DNA of 50,206 nt, from contig NZ_LAVL01000054.1 of the NCBI RefSeq assembly GCF_001083785.1, positions 1 through 50,206 on the forward strand. Direction: 5' to 3'. How positions within the stretch are numbered: the first letter of the stretch is position 1; the number at the start of each line of letters is the position of its first letter. Below the pieces are notes generated by a model. That model did not search any database, had not been told where the DNA came from, and saw only the letters and a list, made by a program, of their open reading frames with translations. This DNA is from Nonomuraea sp. SBT364 (GTDB lineage: Bacteria; Actinomycetota; Actinomycetes; Streptosporangiales; Streptosporangiaceae). Below are positions 17,074 to 25,277 of this stretch, one piece after another. The translations under genes and the position numbers were made by a program.

Positions 17074-18507
17074 CTACAGCGGGATGTTCCCGTGCGCGCC
17101 CCTTGCAGGAGTGGCCTGGGCCAGGACCTTGATGATCGCGCCGCGAGTCTCCTCGGGCTTGATCACCTCGTCGACCACGCCCAGCTCCTGCGCGCGGGTG
17201 AGCCCGCCCGCGAGCTTCTCGTGCTCCCCGGCGAGCCGCTGCTCCAGCTCCGCGCGCTCCTCCTCGGGCGCGGCCGCGAGCTCGCGGCGCTTGAGGATGC
17301 GGACCGCGGCGACCGGGCCCATGACCGCGATCTCGGTCGTCGGCCAGGCGAACACCTTGGTCGCGCCGAGGGCGCGGGAGTTCATGGCGATGTAGGCGCC
17401 GCCGTAGGCCTTGCGGGTGTAGAGCGTGATCCGCGGCACCGACGCCTCGGCGAAGGCGTGCAGCAGCTTGGCGCCGCGGCGCACCACGCCGTCGTGCTCC
17501 TGGCCGACACCCGGCAGGTAACCCGGCACGTCCACCAGGACAACCAGCGGCACCCCGAAGGCGTCACACATGCGCACGAAGCGAGCGGCCTTCTCGGCGG
17601 ACGTGGCGTCGAGGCAGCCGCCCAGCCGCATCGGGTTGTTGGCGATCACGCCGACGGTCCGGCCGCCGAGCCGGCCCAGCGACGTGACGATGTTGGGCGC
17701 CCACTTGGGGTGCAGCTCCAGGCCGGGCTCGTCGAGCAGCCCGTTGACCAGCGGCTTGACATCGTAGGCGCGGCGCGGCGAGTCAGGCAGCAACGTGGCG
17801 AAGTCGAGCTCCGCGACCTCGCCGATCTCCGACGAGCGCACCCGGCCCTGGTGGCCGAGCAGCACGGCGAGCTGGCGGGCCTTCAGCAGCGCGTCGGTCT
17901 CGTTCTTGGTGACGACGTGCACGACGCCGCTGCGCTTGCTGTGCGGCTCGGGGCCGCCCAGGGCGGCGCCGTCGACGTCCTCGCCGGTGACGCTGCGGAC
18001 CACGTCGGGGCCGGTGACGAAGATGCGGCCGGAGTCGGCCAGGATCACCAGGTCGGTCAGCGCCGGGCCGTAGGCGGCGCCGCCGGCGGCCGGGCCGACG
18101 ACCACGGAGATCTGCGGCACGACGCCCGACGCCTTGGTCATGGCGGCGAACACCCGGCCGACGGCGTGCAGCGACTCGACGCCTTCGGCGAGTCGCGCAC
18201 CGCCGGAGTGCCAGATCCCGAGGATCGGCACCCGCTCACGGACGGCCACGTCATAGGCGTGCACGATGTGCTCGCAGCCTTCGCTGCCCATCGCGCCGCC
18301 CTGGAAACGGGCGTCACTGCAGAAGGCGACGACGGGGACACCCTCGACGCGGCCCATGGCGGCCAGCACGCCGCTCTTGTCCTCGGGGGTGATCAGCCGC
18401 ACCGATCCCTCGTCGAGCAGGGCGGCGAGACGGATGGCGGGGTCGCGGGGATCGGCGGGCTCCTGTTCGGAACCCTCGGTCGCCACGCGGTTGTCGAGCA
18501 CGGTCAT
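17074..18507 (-). CDS. accD: Acyl-CoA carboxylase carboxyltransferase beta subunit (AccD type)
   Basis: Carboxyltransferase that moves CO2 from carboxybiotin to acetyl- or propionyl-CoA, giving malonyl- or methylmalonyl-CoA for the adjacent fatty-acid synthase. The 477-aa crotonase-fold protein has the two acyl-CoA oxyanion segments: SGGARLAEGVESL with GPAAGGAAYGPAL in the N-lobe, and DVPGYLPGVGQEHDGVVRRGAKLL with RKAYGGAYIAM in the C-lobe. It lacks the zinc finger of E. coli AccD, as usual for actinobacterial single-chain beta subunits. It abuts fabF with no gap (TAA then ATG) and is last in the fab operon. The biotinylated alpha subunit is not in the window. Confidence 0.9.
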   Translation of the reverse strand: MTVLDNRVATEGSEQEPADPRDPAIRLAALLDEGSVRLITPEDKSGVLAAMGRVEGVPVVAFCSDARFQGGAMGSEGCEHIVHAYDVAVRERVPILGIWHSGGARLAEGVESLHAVGRVFAAMTKASGVVPQISVVVGPAAGGAAYGPALTDLVILADSGRIFVTGPDVVRSVTGEDVDGAALGGPEPHSKRSGVVHVVTKNETDALLKARQLAVLLGHQGRVRSSEIGEVAELDFATLLPDSPRRAYDVKPLVNGLLDEPGLELHPKWAPNIVTSLGRLGGRTVGVIANNPMRLGGCLDATSAEKAARFVRMCDAFGVPLVVLVDVPGYLPGVGQEHDGVVRRGAKLLHAFAEASVPRITLYTRKAYGGAYIAMNSRALGATKVFAWPTTEIAVMGPVAAVRILKRRELAAAPEEERAELEQRLAGEHEKLAGGLTRAQELGVVDEVIKPEETRGAIIKVLAQATPARGAHGNIPL

Positions 18508-19749
18508 TTAAGCCCCCTTGAACACGACGGTCACGTTGTGGCCGCCGAAGCCGAACGAGTTGTTGACCGCGGCGATGTCGCCCGCCGGCAGGGCGCGGTT
18601 GGCGCCGTGCACGAGATCCACCTCGATGCCGTCGTCGACGTTGTCGAGGTTGATGGTGGCGGGGACGACGCGCTCCTGCAGCGCCTTGACGGTGAAGACG
18701 GACTCGATGCCGCCGGCGCCGCCCAGGAGATGGCCGGTCATGGACTTGGTCGAGGTGACCAGCGGGTGGTTGCCGATGGCCTTGGCCATGGCCTGCACCT
18801 CGATGACGTCGCCTGCCGGGGTGGAGGTGGCGTGCGCGTTGACGTGCTTGACGTCCTGGCCGGTGAGGCCGGCGTCGGTGAGCGCCTGCGTCATCGCCAT
18901 GATGATGCCCCGGCCCTCGGGCTCGGGCTGCGTGATGTGGTGGGAGTCGGCCGAGTAGCCGACACCCGAGGCATAGGCGTAGATGCGCGCCTCGCGGGCG
19001 CGGGCGTGCTCCTCCGACTCCAGGACGAGGATGCCGGCGCCCTCGCCCAGGACGAACCCGTCGCGGTCGCGGTCCCATGGCCGGGAGGCGCCCTGCGGGT
19101 CGTCGTTGCGGGTGGACATGGCACGGGCGGCGGCGAAGGCCGCCACGTTGAGCCCGTGGATGGCGGCCTCGGTGCCGCCGGCGATCACCACGTCGGCCCG
19201 GCCGGACCTGATCATGTCCATCGCGTATCCGATGGCCTCCGCGCCGGAGGCGCAGGCGGACACCGTGGCGTGCACCCCGGCCTGGGCGCCCCGGTCGAGA
19301 CCGATCCAGGCGGCGGGGCCGTTGGGCATGAGCATCGGCACCGTGAAGGGCGACAGCCGGTTCCAGCCGCGCTCCTTGTAGGTGTCGTAGGCGGACAGGG
19401 TGGTGTTGATGCCGCCGATGCCGCTGGACACGACGACGCCCAGCCGCTCGGGCGCCACCTCGGGCGCGCCCGCGTCCTGCCACGCCTCACGCGCGGCGAC
19501 CATCGCGAACTGCTCGCTGCGGTCGAGACGGCGGGACTCGGGCCGGGGCAGCACCTCGGTCGGGTCGACCGCGGCCGTCCCCGCGAAGGTCACGGGGACG
19601 GTGTCGATCCAGTCCTCGGTGAGCGTCCTTACACCCGACTGACCGGCGAGGAGAGCCGACCAGGACGAGGCGACGTCTCCACCGACGGGCGTCGTCGCGC
19701 CGAGCCCGGTGACGACGACACGTACCCGGTTTGCACTCACGTTTCGCAC
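18508..19749 (-). CDS. fabF: 3-oxoacyl-ACP synthase II (FabF)
   Basis: Condenses malonyl-ACP with acyl-ACP in each fatty-acid elongation round. The 413-aa thiolase-fold product has active-site Cys166 in TVSACASGAEA, His306 in VNAHATSTPAGD, Lys335 and His340 in TKSMTGHLLGGAGG. The third motif reads HATST instead of the usual HGTST, a common FabF variant. It follows acpP by 27 bp in the fabD-fabH-acpP-fabF-accD order shared with Streptomyces. Confidence 0.94.
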   Translation of the reverse strand: MRNVSANRVRVVVTGLGATTPVGGDVASSWSALLAGQSGVRTLTEDWIDTVPVTFAGTAAVDPTEVLPRPESRRLDRSEQFAMVAAREAWQDAGAPEVAPERLGVVVSSGIGGINTTLSAYDTYKERGWNRLSPFTVPMLMPNGPAAWIGLDRGAQAGVHATVSACASGAEAIGYAMDMIRSGRADVVIAGGTEAAIHGLNVAAFAAARAMSTRNDDPQGASRPWDRDRDGFVLGEGAGILVLESEEHARAREARIYAYASGVGYSADSHHITQPEPEGRGIIMAMTQALTDAGLTGQDVKHVNAHATSTPAGDVIEVQAMAKAIGNHPLVTSTKSMTGHLLGGAGGIESVFTVKALQERVVPATINLDNVDDGIEVDLVHGANRALPAGDIAAVNNSFGFGGHNVTVVFKGA

Positions 19750-19776
19750 TCCTTGTCGATCAGGGGTATGGGCGTT

Positions 19777-20016
19777 CTAGTTCTGGATGAAGGTGAGGAC
19801 GTCCTTGACCGTCTTCAGGTTCTTGAGCTGGTCGTCGGGGATCTCGACGCCGAACTCGTCCTGGGCGGCCACGGCGATCTCGACCATGGACAGGGAGTCG
19901 ATGTCGAGGTCGTCCACGAAGCTCTTCTCGGGGGTGACCTCGGCGGCCGGGATGCCGGTGATCTCGTTGATGATCTTGCCGAGGCCCTCGAGGATGTCCT
20001 GCTCGGTGGCAGCCAT
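19777..20016 (-). CDS. acpP: Acyl carrier protein of fatty-acid synthesis
   Basis: Carries growing acyl chains on a 4'-phosphopantetheine arm. The 79-aa acidic four-helix protein has the attachment serine at Ser41 in DIDSLSMVE and the usual helix III segment DEFGVEIPDD. AAGGAG lies upstream of the ATG. The 58-bp gap after fabH holds a small GC hairpin (ACGGC-TTC-GCCGT, 20050-20062), which may stabilise or process the mRNA so that ACP is made in excess. Confidence 0.95.
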   Translation of the reverse strand: MAATEQDILEGLGKIINEITGIPAAEVTPEKSFVDDLDIDSLSMVEIAVAAQDEFGVEIPDDQLKNLKTVKDVLTFIQN

Positions 20017-20074
20017 GTCGCTAGTTCTCCTTAGTTTTCCTGAATCTGCACGGCTTCGCCGTACAAGCTTTTTC

Positions 20075-21031
20075 TTACGGGATCTCGATGACCTGACCCG
20101 CGTAGGTCAGACCGGCGCCGAAGCCCAGGATGAGCGCGAGCTCACCCGAGCGGACCTCGCCGCGCTCCAGCATGCGCGAGAGCGCGAGCGGGATGGAGGC
20201 TGCGGAGGTGTTGCCAGCGGTGACGATGTCGCGGGCCACGATCGCCTGCTCGGCACCCAGCCGGCGGGCGATCGACTCGATGATACGCAGGTTGGCCTGA
20301 TGCGGGATGAACGCGGCCAGCTCGGAAGGGTCGACGCCGGCGCGCTCGCACGCCTGCTTGGCGACCGGGTGCAGCGCGGTGGTGGCCCACCGGAAGACCG
20401 TCTGGCCCTCCTGGTGGAGCGAGCTGTGGCGGTCGTCGATGCGGATGGCCTCGGACTTGTCACCGGAGCTGCCCCACACGACCGGGCCGATCCCGGGGGC
20501 GTCGGAGGGGCCGACGACCGCGGCGCCGGCGCCGTCGGCGAAGATCACCGCGGTGGAGCGGTCGGTCCAGTCGATCCACTGCGACAGCTTCTCGGCGCCG
20601 ATGACCAGCACGTTGCGGGCCGAGCCGGCGCGGATGGCGGCGTCGGCGGTGCCGAGCGCGTAGCAGAAGCCGGCGCAGGCGGCGTTGACGTCGAAGGCGC
20701 CGGGGGCGTCGATGCCGAGCCGGTGCGCCACGACGGCGGCGGCGTTGGGGATCTGCGACTCCAGGGTGCAGGTCGCCACGATCACCAGGTCGATGTCGGT
20801 CGCGGCCAGGCCGCTGGCCGCCAGGGCCTTGCCGCCCGCCTGGGCCGCCATGTCCTCCAGCGTCTCGCCGTCGGGGGCGATCCGGCGCTCCTTGATGCCG
20901 ACGCGGGACTGGATCCACTCGTCGCTGGTGTCCATGGTCTTGGTCAGGTCGTCGTTGGTGACGACGCGGGCCGGCTGGTAGTGGCCGAGGGCCAGCACCC
21001 TGGCGCCGGGGGCGGTGTCGAGGATCCTCAC
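20075..21031 (-). CDS. fabH: 3-oxoacyl-ACP synthase III (FabH)
   Basis: Starts fatty-acid synthesis by condensing acyl-CoA primers (in actinomycetes often branched) with malonyl-ACP. In the 318-aa product the catalytic triad is Cys119 (NAACAGFCYALG), His244 (FIPHQANLR) and Asn274 (TAGNTSAAS). The GTG start at 21031 overlaps the fabD stop by 4 nt (GTGA), so I take it over the much longer open frame that runs antisense-like through fabD. The order fabD-fabH-acpP-fabF is the actinobacterial fatty-acid operon. Confidence 0.93.
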   Translation of the reverse strand: MRILDTAPGARVLALGHYQPARVVTNDDLTKTMDTSDEWIQSRVGIKERRIAPDGETLEDMAAQAGGKALAASGLAATDIDLVIVATCTLESQIPNAAAVVAHRLGIDAPGAFDVNAACAGFCYALGTADAAIRAGSARNVLVIGAEKLSQWIDWTDRSTAVIFADGAGAAVVGPSDAPGIGPVVWGSSGDKSEAIRIDDRHSSLHQEGQTVFRWATTALHPVAKQACERAGVDPSELAAFIPHQANLRIIESIARRLGAEQAIVARDIVTAGNTSAASIPLALSRMLERGEVRSGELALILGFGAGLTYAGQVIEIP

Positions 21032-21936
21032 TTGATCAGCTCCCTGGCCGCGTCGAGATCGTCGGGGGTCTTGACCGCCACGGTCTTCACGCCCCGCAGC
21101 CCGCGCCTGGCGAGGCCGGTCAGCGTGCCGCCGGGCAGCAGCTCGATCATCCTGGTGACGCCCAGCTCCGCCATCGTGGCCATGCAGGAGTCCCAGCGCA
21201 CGGGGTTGCTCACCTGGTCGACCAGGCGGCGCATGACCTCGGCGCCGCCGGTCACGACCTGGCCGTCGGCGTTCGACAGCAGCCGCACTCCCGGGTCGGC
21301 GGGCGTGACCTGGGCGGCCGCCTCGCGCAGCCGCTCGACCGCCGGGGCCATGTGGGCGGTGTGGAAGGCGCCGGCCACCGCCAGCGGGCGGAGCCGGGCG
21401 CCGGGCGGGCCGTCGTCGGCGAAGGCGGCGAGCTGCTCCAGCGTGCCGCCGGCGACGATCTGGCCGGAGCCGTTGATGTTGGCGGGGGTCAGGCCGTGCT
21501 TGTCGATGACGGCCAGCACGTCGCCCTCGTCGCCGCCGAGCACGGCGGTCATGCCGGTCTCGGTGACGGAGGCGGCCTCGGCCATGGCCCGGCCGCGCTC
21601 GCGGACCAGGGTCAGCGCCTGCTCGGGAGTGATCACCCCGGCCAGGGCGGCGGTGGCGAACTCGCCGACGCTGTGCCCGGCCAGCAGGTCGGGGGCCACG
21701 CCGAGCGCCTCGGCGCTGGCCAGCGCGGCCGCCACGAGCAGGGGCTGGGCGACGGCGGTGTCGCGGATCGCGTCGGCGTCCGCGGTGGTGCCGAACGCGA
21801 TCAGGTCCAGCTCGGCGACCTCGGACCAGGCGGCGAGCCGGTCGGCCAGGCCGGGCAGCTCCAGCCACGGGGTGAGGAAACCTGGGGTTTGGGCGCCTTG
21901 GCCCGGCGCGACGACTACAAGCACGAAATCCACCAT
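21028..21936 (-). CDS. fabD: Malonyl-CoA:ACP malonyltransferase (FabD)
   Basis: Loads malonyl units onto ACP. The product has APGQGAQTPGF at its N-terminus, nucleophile Ser89 in LLAGHSVGEFA and catalytic His192 in AGAFHTAHM. With the ATG at 21936 it is 302 aa. A GTG at 21924 (VLVVVAPGQ) matches the Streptomyces FabD start better and has GGTGGA upstream; both are possible. It is the first gene of the fab operon, just downstream of the FasR-type activator. Confidence 0.92.
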   Translation of the reverse strand: MVDFVLVVVAPGQGAQTPGFLTPWLELPGLADRLAAWSEVAELDLIAFGTTADADAIRDTAVAQPLLVAAALASAEALGVAPDLLAGHSVGEFATAALAGVITPEQALTLVRERGRAMAEAASVTETGMTAVLGGDEGDVLAVIDKHGLTPANINGSGQIVAGGTLEQLAAFADDGPPGARLRPLAVAGAFHTAHMAPAVERLREAAAQVTPADPGVRLLSNADGQVVTGGAEVMRRLVDQVSNPVRWDSCMATMAELGVTRMIELLPGGTLTGLARRGLRGVKTVAVKTPDDLDAARELIK

Positions 21937-22000
21937 GCCCTGTAGAACTTCGACACGCCGATGAAGATCTGAACGAACTTTGTCCAGGCTGTTTTGTAGG

Positions 22001-22018
22001 AACCCCACAGTAGGGGTT
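22001..22018. promoter_or_regulatory. Inverted repeat between fasR and fabD
   Basis: AACCCC-ACAGTA-GGGGTT lies 9 bp beyond the fasR stop and 65-82 bp upstream of the fabD start. It could be a fasR terminator, or an operator of FasR, which in S. coelicolor activates the fabD promoter from this gap. The sequence does not distinguish them. Confidence 0.4.
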
Positions 22019-22027
22019 TCGGGAAGA

Positions 22028-23200
22028 TTACGTTAGGGCCCGCCACATTTCCGCGCTGTCCGAGAGCCGCCCCAGGATGAGCCCCACCTGCAGGGTGAAG
22101 GCCGAACGGCCCTCGGTGGGCTGGTAGCCGGTCAGTTCGGTGATCTTCTTGAGCCGGTAGCGGACGGTGTTGGGATGGACGAACAGCAGCCGCGCCGTCG
22201 CCTCCAGGGAGGTGCCCTGCTCCAGATAGGTCGCCAGCGTATCGAGGAGCGGGGTGCCCGCGAGGGGCAGATAGACGTTTTCGACGAGCTGCTCCCTGGC
22301 GTCCTCGTCGCCGTCGAGCGCCCGCTCGGCCAGCAGGTCCTCGGCGTGCACCGGGCGGGGCGCGTCGGGCCAGCCGGATGACGCCTTGAGCCCGGCCAGC
22401 GCGGCCCTGGCCGACCTGGCGGCCGCGTGCAGGTCGGGCACCTCGGGGCCGATCACGATCGGGCCCTCGCCGAACCGGGCGACGACCTGCCGGGCCGCGT
22501 CGTTCACGCTCTCCGCGCCGCCGACTATGACGATCAGCCGGTCGGCCTGGACGCCGGCGAGCAGATCCATGCCGATGCGGCGGCCTCGCTCGCGCAGCCC
22601 GTCGATGACGGCCCGCGGGTCGCCTTCGGGGGCGTGGCCCGCGATCACCACCACCGGCGAGGACGTCCAGCCGAGCGCGGCGGCCCAGGAGTGCAGCCCG
22701 TCGTCCACCTCGCCGCGCACCAGCGCGTCGACGATCAGCGCCTCCAGACGCGCGTCCCAGGAGCCTCTGGCCTCGGCCTCACGGGCGTAGACGTGCGCGG
22801 CGGCGAACGCCACGTCACGGGTGTAGCGGAGCATGGCCTGCTGGAGCTGGTCCTCGCCGCCGGGCGCCGCCAGCTCGTCGGTCTGCGCCTCGACGACCTG
22901 GACGACGACCCTGACGATGTCGACCGTCTGCTGCAGCGAGATCGAGCGCTTCAGCTCGCGCGGGGCGGTGCCGAAGAACTCGATGCTGGGCGTGGGCCGG
23001 TCCTCGCCCGCGTGCTGGAACCATTCGACGAACGCGGCGATGCCCGCCTGCGCCACCAGCCCCACCCAGGATCGGTCCTCGGCGCTGAGCGCGCGGAACC
23101 ACGGCAACTGGTCGTCCATGCGCCCCATCGCCGCCGTGCCGAGCGCGCCCATCGCGCGCTCGAGCCTGCGTGTGGTGTCCTCCCGGGTCCGGTCTGTCAC
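22028..23200 (-). CDS. fasR: PucR-family regulator FasR, activator of fatty-acid synthesis
   Basis: A 390-aa regulator matching S. coelicolor FasR in sequence style and position (directly before fabD). The central part is a GGDEF-like PucR domain without catalytic motifs; the C-terminal helix-turn-helix is YLEQGTSLEATARLLFVHPN followed by TVRYRLKKITELTGYQ (about residues 333-370). FasR activates the fabD-fabH-acpP-fabF operon in Streptomyces. The GTG start at 23200 is preceded by AGGAGA. It probably senses the state of fatty-acid precursors, but no ligand site is visible. Confidence 0.9.
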   Translation of the reverse strand: MTDRTREDTTRRLERAMGALGTAAMGRMDDQLPWFRALSAEDRSWVGLVAQAGIAAFVEWFQHAGEDRPTPSIEFFGTAPRELKRSISLQQTVDIVRVVVQVVEAQTDELAAPGGEDQLQQAMLRYTRDVAFAAAHVYAREAEARGSWDARLEALIVDALVRGEVDDGLHSWAAALGWTSSPVVVIAGHAPEGDPRAVIDGLRERGRRIGMDLLAGVQADRLIVIVGGAESVNDAARQVVARFGEGPIVIGPEVPDLHAAARSARAALAGLKASSGWPDAPRPVHAEDLLAERALDGDEDAREQLVENVYLPLAGTPLLDTLATYLEQGTSLEATARLLFVHPNTVRYRLKKITELTGYQPTEGRSAFTLQVGLILGRLSDSAEMWRALT

Positions 23201-23223
23201 GTCTCCTAGAGTGCCAGGTGATT

Positions 23224-23667
23224 TCAGATGACCGCGACGGCGGTTATCAGGCCGATCGCAATGTGGGTGACGGCCAGCAGCCGGGCGCCCGGCTGCAGCT
23301 CGGGCTCCTTGACCAGGTCGCGTACGGAGATGCCGACCACCCGGTCGAACAGCAGCATCGCCAGCGTCTGCACCACGATGCCGACCAGGCCGAACACGGC
23401 GGTGCCCGCCAGCCCGTCGGTCAGCCGGCCCCCGGACCCCCAGATGGAGGCGGCCACGATCAGCCCGACCGCGGCCAGCGCGGAGGTGGCCAGCAGGGTC
23501 GCGTTGGGATTGCGTTCGGTGCGGATGACGTGGCTCAGCTTGCCCGGGGTGGCCAGGTCGATCACGTAGAAGCCGATGATCATCAGGATGACGCCGACCG
23601 CGGCGTAGGAGGCGATGGCGCCGGCGCCGCGGGCGAGGTGCTCCAGCAGGGTGGTGGTCACGGTCAC
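23224..23667 (-). CDS. DUF350 membrane protein (YjfL-like)
   Basis: A 147-aa integral membrane protein with four predicted helices (AIASYAAVGVILMIIGFYVI; ATLLATSALAAVGLIVAASI; GTAVFGLVGIVVQTLAMLLF; LLAVTHIAIGLITAVAVI). This is the DUF350 layout of E. coli YjfL, function unknown. The GTG start overlaps the upstream ATP-grasp gene by 4 nt (GTGA). With the next two genes it forms a trio like yjfL-yjfC-yjfM, so the three probably act together at the envelope. Confidence 0.85.
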   Translation of the reverse strand: MTVTTTLLEHLARGAGAIASYAAVGVILMIIGFYVIDLATPGKLSHVIRTERNPNATLLATSALAAVGLIVAASIWGSGGRLTDGLAGTAVFGLVGIVVQTLAMLLFDRVVGISVRDLVKEPELQPGARLLAVTHIAIGLITAVAVI

Positions 23668-24806
23668 TCGATTCGGTGAGGTACGAAGGAAGAGGTGTCG
23701 TCGGTGATCAGGCCGGTCGTCTCCCGGATGCCCAGGCCGGCCGGCTCGTCGGCGATGACCCAGGCGCCCAGGACCGGCCGCTGGCCGCCGAACTCCGGCA
23801 ACGCCTCGAAGCCCTGATAGACATACCCCTCCTGGCCATAGGAACCGGGCGTCTCCAGGCCGCCCGACGGGGTGACGATCCGCATGGAGGCGCCCTCCCG
23901 GCCGAGCAGCGGCTTGGCGATGTACGAGCCGAGGTCACGGGGCCCGTCGAGGTAGGCGGGCAGCAGGTTGGGATGGCCGGGATACAGTTCCCACAGCACG
24001 GCCAGCAGCGCCTTGTTCGACAGCAGGGCCTTCCACAGCGGCTCGATCCAGGTCGCGTGGCGCACCGCGTGCCGGCCGAACGGCTCGGCGAGCATCCACT
24101 CCCACGGGTAGAGCTTGAAGGCCGAGCGGATCATCCGCTCCTCGACGTCGACGAAGCGGCGGTTGAGGGAGTCCCAGCCGATGTCCTCCATGGCGACGGC
24201 CACGGTCTCCAGCCCGGCCTGCTCGGCGGTCTCCTGCAGGTAGGCCAGGGTCATGGCCTCCTCGCCGGTCTCGTCGCCGCTGGTCCAGGCGAAGTGGGTG
24301 GGGCCGGGCGGCAGCCGCATCTCCCGCCAGCGGTCGATGAGCCGCTCGTGGATGGAGTTCCACTGGTCGCCGCCGGGATGGGTGTCCTGCAGCCAGAACC
24401 ACTGCACCACCGACGACTCCAGCAGCGAGGTCGGCGTGTCGGCGTTGTACTCCAGCAGCTTGGCCGGCCCGGTGCCGTCGTAACGCAGGTCGAAGCGGGC
24501 GTAGAGGTGCGCGTCGCGCCGCTCCCAGGAGCGCGCCACCTCCTCCGCGGCCCAACCGGGGATGGCCAGATCGGCGAAGCGGCCGGTGGAGACCACGTGC
24601 TCGGCGGCCCGCAGGCACATCCCGTGCAGCTCCTCGACCTGCTCCTCCAGCGACTCCACCTCGTCCATGGAGAACACGTAGTGGACGGACTCGTCCCAGT
24701 AGGGCCTGCTCAGCCCCTCGGGGTGGGCCGCACGGTGGTAGGCCAGGCCCTGGCCCTCGATCGTCTTCTCCCAGCCGTCGCGGGGAGCGCCCCGCTCGCG
24801 CCGCAC
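23664..24806 (-). CDS. Glutathionylspermidine-synthase-like ATP-grasp ligase (YjfC/YgiC-like)
   Basis: A 380-aa ATP-grasp carboxylate-amine ligase related to the synthetase half of GspS (PF03738). Visible are ARFDLRYDGTGPAKLLEYNADTPTSLLE near residues 103-130 (metal and ATP ligands), WKALLSNKALLAVLWELYPGH, and YIAKPLLGREGASMRI, where the Lys and Arg contact nucleotide. Actinomycetes normally use mycothiol rather than glutathione, so the natural amine and acid are unknown. It lies 3 bp from the small secreted-type gene upstream and overlaps the DUF350 gene by 4 nt. Confidence 0.85.
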   Translation of the reverse strand: MRRERGAPRDGWEKTIEGQGLAYHRAAHPEGLSRPYWDESVHYVFSMDEVESLEEQVEELHGMCLRAAEHVVSTGRFADLAIPGWAAEEVARSWERRDAHLYARFDLRYDGTGPAKLLEYNADTPTSLLESSVVQWFWLQDTHPGGDQWNSIHERLIDRWREMRLPPGPTHFAWTSGDETGEEAMTLAYLQETAEQAGLETVAVAMEDIGWDSLNRRFVDVEERMIRSAFKLYPWEWMLAEPFGRHAVRHATWIEPLWKALLSNKALLAVLWELYPGHPNLLPAYLDGPRDLGSYIAKPLLGREGASMRIVTPSGGLETPGSYGQEGYVYQGFEALPEFGGQRPVLGAWVIADEPAGLGIRETTGLITDDTSSFVPHRIE

Positions 24807-24809
24807 CGG

Positions 24810-25202
24810 TCAGCTCCCGCTGCTGCGGCCGCTGCCGAAGCCGCCGCGCTGGATCTCGCGGCCGGCACGGCTGGAGATGGTGACGTCGGAGGGACGCAGG
24901 CTGGTGCCGCCGCGCACCCGGGTGCCGTGCCTGGTGCCGCCGTAATACCAGTGGTAGGCGCCCCGGGAGCCGACGTAGTAGTGGGAGTGCCCGTCGTCGT
25001 CGCAGTAGTCTTCGTCGACGACCTGGTAGGAGCCGTCTTCCAGCTGCCGGCTCATGTCGACGCAGTCGGCGGTGACCTCGTCGTCGTCCTGGGTGGCCGC
25101 GCAGTAGCCCACCACCATGACCGAGACGACGCCGATGACGGTGAGAGTGATCACCTTCGACGAGCGCTGCTTCGCCGGGGGTGGGGACGGCTGGTGGGGC
25201 AA
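24810..25202 (-). CDS. Membrane-anchored YgiB/YjfM-like (DUF1190-type) small protein
   Basis: A 130-aa protein with one membrane-spanning segment (KVITLTVIGVVSVMVVGYCA, residues 16-35), then a Cys/Asp/Tyr-rich outer part (DCVDMSRQLEDGSYQVVDEDYC, GSRGAYHWYYGG), ending in RGGFGSGRSSG. The RGGFG end and the neighbours suggest the E. coli YgiB/YjfM family. The start is a TTG at 25202 with AAGGAG 5 nt upstream; the open frame beyond it is antisense to the PHP gene. It is the first gene of the trio. Confidence 0.72.
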   Translation of the reverse strand: MPHQPSPPPAKQRSSKVITLTVIGVVSVMVVGYCAATQDDDEVTADCVDMSRQLEDGSYQVVDEDYCDDDGHSHYYVGSRGAYHWYYGGTRHGTRVRGGTSLRPSDVTISSRAGREIQRGGFGSGRSSGS

Positions 25203-25277
25203 TCGAGCTCCTTCGTGGGTCGCACAGCCTATCGGGGGTTCCGCCCGGCCATCAATTCCCCGTGATCGGACGGTGAC

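Noticed and set aside
17050..20034. 994-codon plus-strand frame opposite accD, fabF and acpP
   Set aside because: The three minus-strand genes are unmistakable, with full active sites.
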